Shown: one piece after another, positions 8,132 through 17,116 of the stretch
Numbering within the stretch: the stretch's first letter is position 1
Layout of the letters: every line of letters starts with the position of its first letter
Made by a program: the position numbers and the translations under genes
From: Microtetraspora malaysiensis
GTDB taxonomy: Bacteria; Actinomycetota; Actinomycetes; Streptosporangiales; Streptosporangiaceae
DNA: 64,000 bases
Reading direction: 5' to 3'
Assembly: GCF_001528665.1 (NCBI RefSeq)
Contig: NZ_BBYJ01000032.1
Location: 1-64,000 of the forward strand
The notes under the pieces: generated by a model
What the model saw: only the letters and a program-made list of their open reading frames with translations
Databases searched by the model: none
Told to the model about the DNA's origin: nothing

Positions 8132-9274
8132 GTGACGGCGAGCCCGCGGGGTCCGCTCGACGGAGTACGGGTGGTGACCTTCGCCCCGCTCTACCAGGGG
8201 CCGCACGCGACGACACTGCTGGCCGAGCTCGGCGCGGACGTCGTCACGGTCGAACGGCCGGGCACCGGCGACGGCGCCCGCGTCCAGGGACACATGTTCG
8301 GGGCGCTCAACCGGGGCAAGCGTTCCATCACCCTGGACCTGAAGGACCCGGAGGACCGGGAGAGGGCCGGGCGGCTCGCCGGGACGGCGGACATCCTCGT
8401 CGAGGCGTTCCGGCCCGGCACCATGGACCGGTACGGCCTCGGCTATCCGCGGCTCAGCGCCGCCAACCCCGGCCTGGTGTACGTGTCGTTGTCCGGGTTC
8501 GGTCAGGACGGCCCGTACCGGGATCGGGCCGGGCACGACCTCATGTACCAGGCGGCGGCCGGGCTGCTCGACGCGCTGGCCGACCGCCCCGGCGCGGTCC
8601 ACCCGCCGCCCGACCTGGAGGCCGGGGCCATCGTCGGCGCGCTCTACACGGTCATCGGCGCGCTGGCCGGGCTGGTCGGCCGGTCCGCCCTGGGCCGGGG
8701 CACGCACATCGACCTGTCCACCCACGAGGCGCTGCTCTCCGTGATCCCGCTGCGACTCGACCCGGTGCTCAACGGCGGCGGGGTGCCACGGAGAGCCGGC
8801 CACGATCCCGGATACGGCCTCTACCGCTGCGCCGACGGCCGGCTGATCGCGCTCGGCATCGGCTTCGAGGACCACTTCTGGACGGCGTTGTGCGGGGTGA
8901 CCGGCCTGGCCGAGTACGCCACTCTGCCGCAGGCCGACCGGGTGGCCGCGTGCGACGAGATCGTCGCCCGGTTGTCCGAGGCGCTGGCCACCCGCCCGTA
9001 CCCGGAGTGGCAGGCCGAGTTCGACCGGATCGGCGTGCCCGCCGGCCCGGTCAACCGGCTCACCGACATCCCGGCCGACCCGCACGTACGGGCCCGTGCG
9101 GTGATCCGCGCCACGCGCGGCCACCCGGCCCGGCAGTACGTTCGGCAGCCGCTCCGGCTGAGCGGATACCCCGAACCCGAACCAGGCCCGCCCCCCGAGC
9201 TGGGCGAGCACACCGCTTCGCTCCTTCGTGAGCTGGACGACCCGTCACTCCACCCCGAGGAGGTACAGCTATGA
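8132..9274 (+). CDS. CaiB/BaiF (family III) CoA transferase
   Basis: About 380 residues. Family III transferases move CoA between carboxylic acids. The start contains GPLDGVRVV, followed by ELGADVVTVERPGTGD, NRGKRSITLDL and the catalytic aspartate in GHDLMYQ (about residue 136). The start codon is either TTG 8126, overlapping the preceding stop, or GTG 8132; neither has a good ribosome site, so translational coupling is likely. Together with the acyl-CoA ligase downstream it gives two ways to load CoA on the imported acid. Confidence 0.9.
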   Translation: MTASPRGPLDGVRVVTFAPLYQGPHATTLLAELGADVVTVERPGTGDGARVQGHMFGALNRGKRSITLDLKDPEDRERAGRLAGTADILVEAFRPGTMDRYGLGYPRLSAANPGLVYVSLSGFGQDGPYRDRAGHDLMYQAAAGLLDALADRPGAVHPPPDLEAGAIVGALYTVIGALAGLVGRSALGRGTHIDLSTHEALLSVIPLRLDPVLNGGGVPRRAGHDPGYGLYRCADGRLIALGIGFEDHFWTALCGVTGLAEYATLPQADRVAACDEIVARLSEALATRPYPEWQAEFDRIGVPAGPVNRLTDIPADPHVRARAVIRATRGHPARQYVRQPLRLSGYPEPEPGPPPELGEHTASLLRELDDPSLHPEEVQL

Positions 9275-11379
9275 CCCCGACCCAGGACCGGCCGGCGCTC
9301 GACCGGCTGCTCTCGCCCCGCTCGATCGCGATGGTCGGCGCGTCGAACAGCCCAACCCGCATCGGCGGCACCGTGTTCGGCAACCTGCTGCGGAACTTCC
9401 CCGGCGAGGTGTACCCGGTGCACCCCAAGGACGAGGTCGTCCAGGGCCGTACCGCCTACCGCAGCGTGCGCGATGTACCGGAGGCCGTGGACATGGCGGT
9501 GATCGCGGTGCCCGCCCCGGCCGTCGTGGACGTCGTCGCCGAGTGCGCGGCCCTCGGCGTCGGCGGCGCGACCGTCATCACCTCCGGCTTCGCCGAGGCG
9601 GGGCCGGAGGGCCGCGCGCTCCAGGACCGGCTCACCGCCGTGGCCCGCGAGACCGGCATCCGCGTCATTGGCCCCAACTGCATCGGCTACATGAACACGC
9701 ACGGCGGCGTGATGGCCAACTTCATGCTCACCCCGGATCAGCCGATGCCGGAGGCGGGCCCGGTGGCGCTCGTCTCGCAGAGCGGCGGCTTCGGGTCGTA
9801 CATCACCAACAAGGCCGTGCTCGCCGGGCTGCGGCTCGGCTGGTTCGTCTCCACCGGCAACGAGGCCGACGTGAACGTGGCCGCCGTGCTGCGCCACCTG
9901 GTGGAACGGCCCGAGGTCGGCGTGCTGCTCTCGTTCGTCGAGACCCTGCGCGACCCCGAGGTGTTCGTGGACACCGCCCGCCGCGCGGCGGAACTCGACA
10001 AGCCGCTGGTGCTGCTCAAGGCGGGCCGCTCGGAGGAGGCCGCGCGGGCCGCGATGAGCCACACCGCGTCCATCGTCGGCTCCGCCCAGGTGCTCGACGC
10101 GGTCTGCCGCCAGTACGGCGTGTTCGTCGCCTCCACCATGGAGGAACTGCTCGACCTCGGCACGATCTTCCAGGACGGCCGCCGGACCGCCGGTGACCGG
10201 GTGATCGTCATGACCTCCTCCGGCGGCGCGGGTGTCCTGCTCGCCGACGAGGCCGGGCAGGCCGGGCTGTCGGTGCCGGAACTCCCGCAGGACGAGCAGG
10301 CCGCCCTCGCCGCCGACATGCCGGTGCCGTTCTACGGCAGCACGGCCAACCCGGTGGACACCACCGCGCAGACCACGGCCATGCCCGACGCGTACCGCAA
10401 GGTGCTGAACAAGGTCGCGGCCAGCCCGTCCGCCGACATGCTGACCGCCGTCACCTGGGCGGGCCCCGGACCGGCCAACGATGCGATCGTCGAGATGTAC
10501 CGGACCACCACCAAGCCGGTCGCCATCCTGTCCACCGCCTGGTCCCCGCAGTTCCAGCAGGCCGGGGTGCCGACCTTCACCGACCCGTGCCGCGCCATGG
10601 TCGCCCTCGCCGCGCTGGCCAGGCAGTCGGACCGCGGCCCGCTGCCGCCCGACCCCGCCGCGTTCGCCGCCGACGCCGGCCGCGTACGACGGGTCCGCGA
10701 GCTGATCGCCGAGGCCGGGACGGAGACCACGCTGCTGGAATCCACCGGCAAGCGCATCCTCGCGATGTACGGCATCCCGGTCACCCGGGAGGAGATGGTC
10801 ACCGGCGAAGACGCGGCGGTCGAGGCGGCCGAGCGGATCGGCGGCCCGGTCGCGATCAAGGTGATGTCCTACCAGCTTCCGCACAAGTCCGACGCCGGGG
10901 CGATCCGGCTCGGCCTGCGCGGCCCGGACGCCGTACGCGCCGGATACCGGGACATGTTCGACGAGGTGGCCCGCCGCGCGCCCGGCGCGGCCGTGGAGGG
11001 TGTGCTCGTCCAGCAGATGGCCCCCGCCCGGCTGGAACTCACCTGCGGCGTGCAGCGCGACCCCGTGTTCGGCCCCATGGTCGCGATCGGGCTCGGCGGC
11101 GTCCTGGTGGAGGTGCTGAGCGAGGCCGTGTTGGTGCGGCCCCCGTTCGACGTGGACACCGCGCGGGCGGCGCTCGGCCACCTGCTCGGCGGACGGCTGC
11201 TCACCGGGCGGCGCGGCCTGGCCGAGGAGGAGCAGCGGGCCGCCGCCGAGATCATGACCGGCCTGGCGACGCTGGCCCTCGAACTGGGCGAGATCGCCGA
11301 GATCGACGTCAACCCGCTGCGAGTCGCCGACGGCGCCCTCCTCGCCGCGGACGCGCTGATCGTGGTGAACCATGACTGA
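9271..11379 (+). CDS. NDP-forming acyl-CoA ligase, single chain
   Basis: A 702-residue protein of the acetate-CoA ligase (ADP-forming) superfamily. Order of domains: CoA-binding Rossmann domain (SPRSIAMVGAS, residues about 12-140), ligase domains with a conserved SHTASIVG segment near residue 263 that carries the phospho-accepting histidine region, then a C-terminal ATP-grasp domain (about 480-700) with GGPVAIKVMS and HKSDAGAI. It activates a carboxylic acid with ATP and CoA and is reversible in this family. ATG 9271 overlaps the transferase stop (ATGA) and follows GAGGAGG. Substrate not predictable from sequence alone. Confidence 0.9.
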   Translation: MTPTQDRPALDRLLSPRSIAMVGASNSPTRIGGTVFGNLLRNFPGEVYPVHPKDEVVQGRTAYRSVRDVPEAVDMAVIAVPAPAVVDVVAECAALGVGGATVITSGFAEAGPEGRALQDRLTAVARETGIRVIGPNCIGYMNTHGGVMANFMLTPDQPMPEAGPVALVSQSGGFGSYITNKAVLAGLRLGWFVSTGNEADVNVAAVLRHLVERPEVGVLLSFVETLRDPEVFVDTARRAAELDKPLVLLKAGRSEEAARAAMSHTASIVGSAQVLDAVCRQYGVFVASTMEELLDLGTIFQDGRRTAGDRVIVMTSSGGAGVLLADEAGQAGLSVPELPQDEQAALAADMPVPFYGSTANPVDTTAQTTAMPDAYRKVLNKVAASPSADMLTAVTWAGPGPANDAIVEMYRTTTKPVAILSTAWSPQFQQAGVPTFTDPCRAMVALAALARQSDRGPLPPDPAAFAADAGRVRRVRELIAEAGTETTLLESTGKRILAMYGIPVTREEMVTGEDAAVEAAERIGGPVAIKVMSYQLPHKSDAGAIRLGLRGPDAVRAGYRDMFDEVARRAPGAAVEGVLVQQMAPARLELTCGVQRDPVFGPMVAIGLGGVLVEVLSEAVLVRPPFDVDTARAALGHLLGGRLLTGRRGLAEEEQRAAAEIMTGLATLALELGEIAEIDVNPLRVADGALLAADALIVVNHD

Positions 11380-11818
11380 CCGCAGCCATCTCATCGGGCA
11401 CACCTACACGCCGTACACGTTCCCGGTGGAACACGGGAAGGTGCGCGAGTTCGCCGGGGCGGTCAAGGACGACGACCCCGTCTACCGCGACGTCGAGGCG
11501 GCCAGGGCCGCCGGGTACGCGCACCTGCCCGTGCCGCCGACGTTCTCCGCCGTGACCTCGCACTGGGCCGTACGGGACACCGACGTGCTGGGGCTCGACC
11601 TGCGCCGGGTCCTCGCCGGCGGCTCGGAGTGGGAGTACCTGGGCGATGTCGTCGCCGGCGAGTGGATGACCGTGCGGTCCAGGATCGCCGACGTGCAGTA
11701 CAAGACCGGCAGTCGCGGGCCGATGACGCTCGTGATCACCGAGTACGACTTCGTCAACCAGCACGAGGAGACCGTGTTGCGGCTGCGCAGCACGGTGATC
11801 GAATTGGGGGAGCAGTGA
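11372..11818 (+). CDS. FAS1-like / MaoC N-terminal hot-dog dehydratase subunit
   Basis: A 148-residue single hot-dog domain of the MaoC_dehydrat_N type. The segment EFAGAVKDDDPVYRDVEAAR and PVPPTFSAV are typical of non-catalytic partners such as HadA/HadC. It overlaps the ligase gene by 8 nt and is followed by a MaoC protein of the same length that has the catalytic motif. The two are expected to form a heteromeric enoyl-CoA hydratase. Confidence 0.85.
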   Translation: MTDRSHLIGHTYTPYTFPVEHGKVREFAGAVKDDDPVYRDVEAARAAGYAHLPVPPTFSAVTSHWAVRDTDVLGLDLRRVLAGGSEWEYLGDVVAGEWMTVRSRIADVQYKTGSRGPMTLVITEYDFVNQHEETVLRLRSTVIELGEQ

Positions 11819-12261
11819 GAGAGCCGGACACCGTGCCGGCGGCCCCGGAGCGCCGGGTCGGGCCGCTGACCCGCACCGACTTCGTCAGGTACGCCGGAGC
11901 GGGCGGAGACTTCAACCCGATCCACCACGACGAGACCTTCGCCCGCGCCGCCGGATATCCGTCCGTCTTCGGGCACGGACTGCTCACCGCCGGGATCCTC
12001 GGCGGCTACGCGGCCTCCTGGCTGGGCCGGCGCAACCTGCGCCGGTTCAACGTCCGCTACGTCGGCCAGGTCTGGCCTGGCGACACCCTCGTCTTCAGCG
12101 GCGAGGTTCTGCGAACCGAGACGGGCCCGGACGGCTCGGTCGAGGTCGAGGTCGGCCTGGCCGTCCACAGCGAGGCCGACGGGCGCGAGCCCCGGCTGGT
12201 GTTGCGCGGTGGGGCCACCGCCGCCTACCCGGCCCCCGCCACAGAGGGGAGCCGGTCATGA
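11815..12261 (+). CDS. MaoC-family enoyl-CoA hydratase, catalytic subunit
   Basis: A 148-residue hot-dog protein with the hydratase-2 motif GDFNPIHHDETFA; Asp32 and His37 are the predicted catalytic pair. It should add water to a 2-enoyl-CoA. GTG 11815 overlaps the upstream stop (GTGA) and has a GGGGGAG ribosome site at 11806-11812. A longer upstream reading is rejected. Companion to the FAS1-like subunit before it; the pair resembles ChsH1/ChsH2 of cholesterol side-chain degradation. Confidence 0.9.
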   Translation: MREPDTVPAAPERRVGPLTRTDFVRYAGAGGDFNPIHHDETFARAAGYPSVFGHGLLTAGILGGYAASWLGRRNLRRFNVRYVGQVWPGDTLVFSGEVLRTETGPDGSVEVEVGLAVHSEADGREPRLVLRGGATAAYPAPATEGSRS

Positions 12262-12641
12262 CCGGGCCCGCACCGCACCGCGAGTACACCGACCGGCTCA
12301 CCGCCGGGAGCCTGCCGTACCAGAGCTGCGACGGCTGCCTGTCCGCTGTCTTCCCGCCCCGGGTGATCTGCCCGTTCTGCGGGGCCACCGACCTGGGCTG
12401 GCGGGAGAGCGCCGGACTCGGCACGGTCTACTCGACCAGCGTCATCGCGCCCCGCGACGCCGACCCCTACCCCGTCGTGCTGGTCGATCTCGATGAGAGA
12501 TTCCGGATCATGAGCACCGTCGTGGACGTCCCCGCGGGGGACGTGCGGATCGGGATGCGGGTCCGCGCCGGCATCGATCCCGGCGGGCCGACCGGCCCCC
12601 GGGTCGTCTTCACCCCCGAGGAACGGGAGACCGCGTCATGA
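12258..12641 (+). CDS. DUF35 Zn-ribbon/OB-fold protein
   Basis: A 127-residue protein with an N-terminal rubredoxin-like zinc ribbon, CDGC at about residues 28-31 and CPFCG at about 39-43, followed by an OB-fold. In steroid side-chain degradation the DUF35 domain of ChsH2 binds the thiolase-like aldolase Ltp2 and completes its active site. Here it is a separate polypeptide directly before a thiolase-like gene (ATGA overlaps on both sides), so the same partnership is inferred. Confidence 0.9.
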   Translation: MTGPAPHREYTDRLTAGSLPYQSCDGCLSAVFPPRVICPFCGATDLGWRESAGLGTVYSTSVIAPRDADPYPVVLVDLDERFRIMSTVVDVPAGDVRIGMRVRAGIDPGGPTGPRVVFTPEERETAS

Positions 12642-13804
12642 CTCTGCCCGACCTGCGGGGCTCGACCGCGATCGTGGGGGTCGCCGAGTCCGATCTCGGC
12701 GAGGTGGGACCCGACAGGTACGCCATCGAACTGGCCGCCCAGGCCGCCGGAGCCGCGCTCGCTGAGGCGGGACTGACCACCCGCGACGTGGACGGGCTGT
12801 TCTGCGCCATCGCCGGGCGCGGGATGGCGCCGCTCGATGTGGCCGAATACCTCGGCATCCGGCCCAGATACACCGACGGCACGATGGTCGGCGGCAGCTC
12901 CTTCATCTCCCACCTGCACCACGCCGCCCTGGCCATCACCACCGGGGCCTGCGACGTCGCCCTGATCACGTACGGCAGCACCGCCCGCTCCGACAGCGGA
13001 CGCGGCAGGCTCGCCATGGGGCCGCCCGAGCTGCCGTCGTACGAGGCCGCCTACCGGCCGCGCCCGCCGATCACCGGGTACGCGCTGGCCACCGCCCGGC
13101 ACATGCACCAGTACGGCACCACCCGCACCCACCTGGCCGAGGTCGCCGTCGCCGCCCGGAAGTGGGCCGCGCTCAACCCGAAGGCGTTCGTCCGCGACCC
13201 GCTGACCATCGAGGACGTGCTGGCCGCCCGCATGGTGTCCAGCCCGCTGACCACGCTCGACTGCTGCCTGGTCACCGACGGCGGCGGCGCGGTCGTGGTC
13301 ACCGGCGCCGACCGGGCCCGCGACCTGCCCAAGCCGCCGGTCTACCTGCTGGGCGCGGGCGAGGCACACTGGCACCGCGCGATCTCCCAGATGCCCGACC
13401 TGACCGTCACCGCCGCGACCGAGTCCTCCGTCCGCGCCTACACGATGGCCGGGGTCGGGCCACAGGACGTGGACGTGGTGCAGCTCTACGACGCCTTCAC
13501 CATCAACACCATCCTGTTCCTCGAAGACCTCGGCTTCTGCGCGAAGGGCGAGGGCGGCGACTTCGTCTCCGGCGGCCGGATCGCGCCCGGCGGCGACCTG
13601 CCGGTCAACACCAACGGCGGCGGGCTGTCGTACTGCCATCCAGGGATGTACGGCATCTTCCCCCTCATCGAGGCGACCCGGCAGATCCGCGGCGAGGCGG
13701 GCGACCGGCAGCGGCCCGGCGTGACGATCGCGCTCGCACACGGCAACGGCGGCCAGCTGTCCAGCCAGGTCACCGCCGTCCTCGGAGGAGGGGACAGCCT
13801 GTGA
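12638..13804 (+). CDS. Thiolase-fold protein, probable Ltp2-type acyl-CoA aldolase
   Basis: A 388-residue protein of the SCP-x/lipid-transfer thiolase family. The nucleophilic cysteine of thiolases is missing: the segment around residues 84-89 reads VGGSSF where a Cys is expected. The C-terminal Cys-x-G motif is replaced by AHGNGGQ (about 367-373). The NEAF-like motif is LYDAFT with Tyr284. True thiolysis therefore looks unlikely. Retro-aldolases such as Ltp2 also lack these cysteines, use tyrosines and need a DUF35 partner, which is encoded just upstream. I infer C-C cleavage of a 3-hydroxyacyl-CoA. A plain 'acetyl-CoA acetyltransferase' name would be misleading. Confidence 0.88.
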   Translation: MTLPDLRGSTAIVGVAESDLGEVGPDRYAIELAAQAAGAALAEAGLTTRDVDGLFCAIAGRGMAPLDVAEYLGIRPRYTDGTMVGGSSFISHLHHAALAITTGACDVALITYGSTARSDSGRGRLAMGPPELPSYEAAYRPRPPITGYALATARHMHQYGTTRTHLAEVAVAARKWAALNPKAFVRDPLTIEDVLAARMVSSPLTTLDCCLVTDGGGAVVVTGADRARDLPKPPVYLLGAGEAHWHRAISQMPDLTVTAATESSVRAYTMAGVGPQDVDVVQLYDAFTINTILFLEDLGFCAKGEGGDFVSGGRIAPGGDLPVNTNGGGLSYCHPGMYGIFPLIEATRQIRGEAGDRQRPGVTIALAHGNGGQLSSQVTAVLGGGDSL

Positions 13805-14565
13805 GCCCCGTACTCACCGAACACGACGGCCCGGTGCTGACCGTGACGCTGAACCGGCCGCAGGTGCTCAACGCCCTGGACGCCACCACCCTGCACGCGC
13901 TCGCCGACGCCTGGCAGGAGGCGGCCGACCCCGGAGTCAGGGCCGTCGTCGTCACCGGCAGCGGCCGGGGCTTCTGCGCCGGGGCCGATCTGCGCGCCCC
14001 GGCCGACCCGTCCCCGCCCGGTGGGCTGCGTCGCGCCTACCACCCGCACGTGCTCGCGATGGCCGCGCTGGACAAACCCGTGATCGCCGCCGTGAACGGC
14101 CCAGCCGCCGGAGCCGGGCTGTCCCTCGCCGCCGCCGCCGACGTGCGGGTCGCCGCCGACACGGCCAGGTTCGTCCCGGCCTTCGCCGCGATCGGGCTGG
14201 TGCCCGACGCCGGGGGCGCGTACTTCCTGCCCCGGCTGCTCGGCTACGCCCGTACGTACGAGTGGCTGGCCACCGGTCGCCCGCTCGACGCCGAGGAGGC
14301 CCTGCGCTGGGGGCTGGTGTCCCAGGTCGTTCCGGTGGACGACCTGCTCGCCACCGCCCTCGACCTGGCCCACCGGATGGCCGCCGTGCCGGGGGCCGCG
14401 CTTGGGCTCACCAAACAGCTGCTCGACTACGGCCTGACCCACGGCCTGGCCGACCTGCTGAACGAGGAGGAACGGCTCCAGGCCCGCGCCGTGGCCGACC
14501 CCGCCAGGCAGCGGGCCCGCGCCGAGACGGTCGGCCGCCTTTCCCGCGAAAAGGAGAACCGATGA
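13801..14565 (+). CDS. Enoyl-CoA hydratase/isomerase (crotonase family), first copy
   Basis: 254 residues. It shows the crotonase landmarks LNRPQVLNALD, GFCAGADL and NGPAAGAGLSLAAAADV. The second acidic position is Asp in GLVPDAGG, as in PaaG-like proteins, so it may be an isomerase or a hydratase. GTG 13801 overlaps the previous stop and follows GGAGGAGGGG at 13784-13793. The gene reads on into a second crotonase. Confidence 0.9.
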   Translation: MSPVLTEHDGPVLTVTLNRPQVLNALDATTLHALADAWQEAADPGVRAVVVTGSGRGFCAGADLRAPADPSPPGGLRRAYHPHVLAMAALDKPVIAAVNGPAAGAGLSLAAAADVRVAADTARFVPAFAAIGLVPDAGGAYFLPRLLGYARTYEWLATGRPLDAEEALRWGLVSQVVPVDDLLATALDLAHRMAAVPGAALGLTKQLLDYGLTHGLADLLNEEERLQARAVADPARQRARAETVGRLSREKENR

Positions 14566-15365
14566 GTGACTACACGACATTGCTGGTGGACGTGGACGAC
14601 GGGCTCGCCACCATCTCGCTGAACCGCCCCGACCGGCTGAACGCCATCGGCGGCGGACTGGAGCGGGAACTGGCCGAGGCACTCAGAGAGGTCGCCGCCC
14701 GCCGGGACGTGCGGGCCGTCCTGCTGCGCGGCGAGGGACGGGCGTTCTGCGTCGGCGGCGACGTCAAGGAGATGGCGGTACATGCGGAGGACGAGGAGGG
14801 ACCCAGCGCAGGACAGCAGGTCTACCAGATCCTGCACGGCCGCGACATCCTGGAGACCATCCTGTCTGTGCCGCAGCCCGTCGTGGCCGCCGTCCACGGA
14901 TATGCGATGGGGCTGGGCGCGACGATCGCGCTGTTCTGCGACGTCGTGATCGCCGCCGAGGACGCGCAGTTCGCCGACACCCATGTCGCGGTCGGCCTGG
15001 TCGCCGGGGACGGCGGGGCCGTCGCCTGGCCGCTGGCCATGCCGCTTGGCGCGGCCAGGTACTACCTGATGACCGGCGACCGGCTCGACGGCGCGGAGGC
15101 CGCCCGGCTCGGGCTCGCCCTGCGGGCCGTACCCGCCGGGGACCTGCCGGCCGAGGCGACCGCCGTCGCCCGCAGGCTGGCCGCCGCCGCACCGCTCGCG
15201 GTGCAGGGAACCAAGGCCACGGTCAACAAGATCGTGCGCGAGCGGATGAATCTGGTGCTCGACTTCGGGCTGGCCCTGGAGGGCGGCACGTTCGTCAGCG
15301 ACGACCACAAGGAGGCCGCCGCCGCGTTCGTGGCGAAGCGCGCCCCCGTGTTCCGGGGCCGGTGA
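14562..15365 (+). CDS. Enoyl-CoA hydratase/isomerase (crotonase family), second copy
   Basis: 267 residues. Motifs LNRPDRLNAIGG, AFCVGGDVKEM and GYAMGLGATIAL place it in the crotonase family. It differs clearly from the preceding copy, so the pair is not a recent duplication. The ATG overlaps the upstream stop (ATGA) and follows AAGGAGA. The two crotonases plus the MaoC pair give three potential hydration/isomerisation steps in one operon. Confidence 0.9.
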   Translation: MSDYTTLLVDVDDGLATISLNRPDRLNAIGGGLERELAEALREVAARRDVRAVLLRGEGRAFCVGGDVKEMAVHAEDEEGPSAGQQVYQILHGRDILETILSVPQPVVAAVHGYAMGLGATIALFCDVVIAAEDAQFADTHVAVGLVAGDGGAVAWPLAMPLGAARYYLMTGDRLDGAEAARLGLALRAVPAGDLPAEATAVARRLAAAAPLAVQGTKATVNKIVRERMNLVLDFGLALEGGTFVSDDHKEAAAAFVAKRAPVFRGR

Positions 15366-15370
15366 CGCCG

Positions 15371-16144
15371 ATGGACATCGTGGTCTGCGTCAAATACGTC
15401 CCCGACATGGCCGACCAGCCCCGGTTCACCGCCGACCACCGGGTGGACCGGGCGGGCGGGCAACTCTCCGAGCTCGACGAGTACGCGGTCGAACAGGCGC
15501 TGCGCGTCGCCGACACCGTGCCGGGCACACACGTCACCCACCTGACCGTCGGCCCGCCCCCCGCCGCCGAGGCGCTGCGCCGCGCCCTGGCCATGGGCGG
15601 CGATGCCGCCGTCCACGTCAGCGACGACGGCATCGCCGGATCCGATGCGCCCGCGACCGCGCTGATCCTGGCCGCCGCGCTGCGCCGCCTCACCCCCGAC
15701 CTCGTCCTGTGCGCGATGGCCTCCACCGATGGCGGCACGTCACTGGTTCCGGCCATGCTGGCCGAACACCTGGAGTGGCCCCAGCTCACCTTCGCCGCCG
15801 AGATGACGCTCGACCAGGGCGGCACCGTACAGATCAGGCGGGAGGCCGCAGGGGAGGTGCGGCACCTCGCGGCGGAACTGCCCGCCGTCGTGTCGGTGAC
15901 CGACCGGATCGGCGACCCGCGCTACCCGTCCTTCAAGGGGATCATGGCGGCCAAGAAGAAACCCTTGGACACCTGGACCCTCGCCGACCTCGGCGTGCCC
16001 GCCGACCGGGTCGGTCCGGCCGCCCGAACGGTCGTGGACGGGATCACCGCCAGGCCGCCCCGGGCCGCCGGGACGATCGTGCCCGCCGAAGGCGAAGGAG
16101 GACGGCGACTCGCCGACTTCCTGTCCACGCAGAAGTTCATCTGA
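15371..16144 (+). CDS. etfB: Electron transfer flavoprotein beta subunit
   Basis: 257 residues. It begins MDIVVCVKYVPD, as ETF-beta proteins do, which is why ATG 15371 is preferred over GTG 15362. Other landmarks are ASTDGGTSLVPAMLAE and the C-terminal PRYPSFKGIMAAKKKP. With the alpha subunit it takes electrons from the acyl-CoA dehydrogenases and passes them to the respiratory chain. No ETF-quinone oxidoreductase is in this window. Confidence 0.95.
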   Translation: MDIVVCVKYVPDMADQPRFTADHRVDRAGGQLSELDEYAVEQALRVADTVPGTHVTHLTVGPPPAAEALRRALAMGGDAAVHVSDDGIAGSDAPATALILAAALRRLTPDLVLCAMASTDGGTSLVPAMLAEHLEWPQLTFAAEMTLDQGGTVQIRREAAGEVRHLAAELPAVVSVTDRIGDPRYPSFKGIMAAKKKPLDTWTLADLGVPADRVGPAARTVVDGITARPPRAAGTIVPAEGEGGRRLADFLSTQKFI

Positions 16145-16150
16145 GGAGGG

Positions 16151-17116
16151 ATGGCCGTGTCAGATGTTCTGGTGCTCGTCGGGCACCTCGCGGGACCGGT
16201 CGGCAAAGCGAGTCTGGAACTGCTCACCCTGGCTCGACGCTTGGGCGACCCGGTCGCCGTCTGCGCGGGTACGGTCGACGAGCGGGCCGTGGAAACCCTC
16301 GGCAGGTACGGCGCGCGGCGGGTCCACGTCATCGAATCCGATGACGTGCGGGAGTACCCGGTGGCCTGGGTACGCGCCCTGGCCGACCTCACCGCCGACA
16401 CCCGGCCGGTGGCCGTACTGACCGAATCCACCCCGGACGGCAGGGAGACGGCGGCCCGCCTTGCCGTACGGCTGGACAGCGGCGTCCTCACCGATGTTGT
16501 GGACATCCAGGACGGACCGGACGGACCGGTTGCCACCCAGTGGGCGTTCGCCGCGGGCTACACCGTCACCTCCCGGGTGGTCGGAGGCATCCCGATCATC
16601 GCGGTCAAATCCAACGCCGCTGTGCCCGAGGAGGCCCCAGCCACGCCGGCGGTCACCCGGAGTCCGCTCGTGCTCGACGAGGCCGACCGCCGTACCAGGG
16701 TGGTGTCCCGCGAACCCCGGGAGAGCACCGGCCGGCCCCAGCTCACTGAGGCCGACATCGTCGTGTCAGGTGGTCGGGGCCTCGGCGGGGCCGAGCAGTT
16801 CGAGCTGATCGAACGGCTCGCCGACGCGCTGGGCGGCGCGGTCGGCGCGTCCCGCGCGGCGGTGGACGCGGGCTGGTACACGCACACCCACCAGGTCGGG
16901 CAGACCGGCGTCACGGTGTCCCCGCAGCTCTACATCGCCGTCGGGATCTCCGGCGCGATCCAGCACCGCGCCGGAATGCAGACCAGCAAGACCATCGTGG
17001 CCGTGAACAAGGACGCCGAGGCGCCCATCTTCGAACTCGCCGACTACGGCGTGGTCGGCGACCTGTTCGAGGTGGTGCCGCAGCTTCTGGACGAGGTCGC
17101 CAGGCGGCGGGCCTAG
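16151..17116 (+). CDS. etfA: Electron transfer flavoprotein alpha subunit
   Basis: 321 residues. The C-terminal FAD domain has the signature segments [36 protein letters not shown] and [21 protein letters not shown] 16151 follows GAGGAGGG with good spacing. Its presence next to the catabolic genes suggests an ETF dedicated to this pathway. Confidence 0.96.
   Translation: MAVSDVLVLVGHLAGPVGKASLELLTLARRLGDPVAVCAGTVDERAVETLGRYGARRVHVIESDDVREYPVAWVRALADLTADTRPVAVLTESTPDGRETAARLAVRLDSGVLTDVVDIQDGPDGPVATQWAFAAGYTVTSRVVGGIPIIAVKSNAAVPEEAPATPAVTRSPLVLDEADRRTRVVSREPRESTGRPQLTEADIVVSGGRGLGGAEQFELIERLADALGGAVGASRAAVDAGWYTHTHQVGQTGVTVSPQLYIAVGISGAIQHRAGMQTSKTIVAVNKDAEAPIFELADYGVVGDLFEVVPQLLDEVARRRA

Noticed and set aside
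8821-11403. An 860-codon open frame on the minus strand
   Set aside because: It is fully antisense to the CoA transferase and ligase genes, has no motif or ribosome site and is a third-position GC shadow. The same holds for other long antisense frames, for example 1087-2616 and 46323-48176.
12638-13804. Annotation as a standard acetyl-CoA acetyltransferase
   Set aside because: Both catalytic cysteines are absent, so I kept the fold assignment and proposed an aldolase role.
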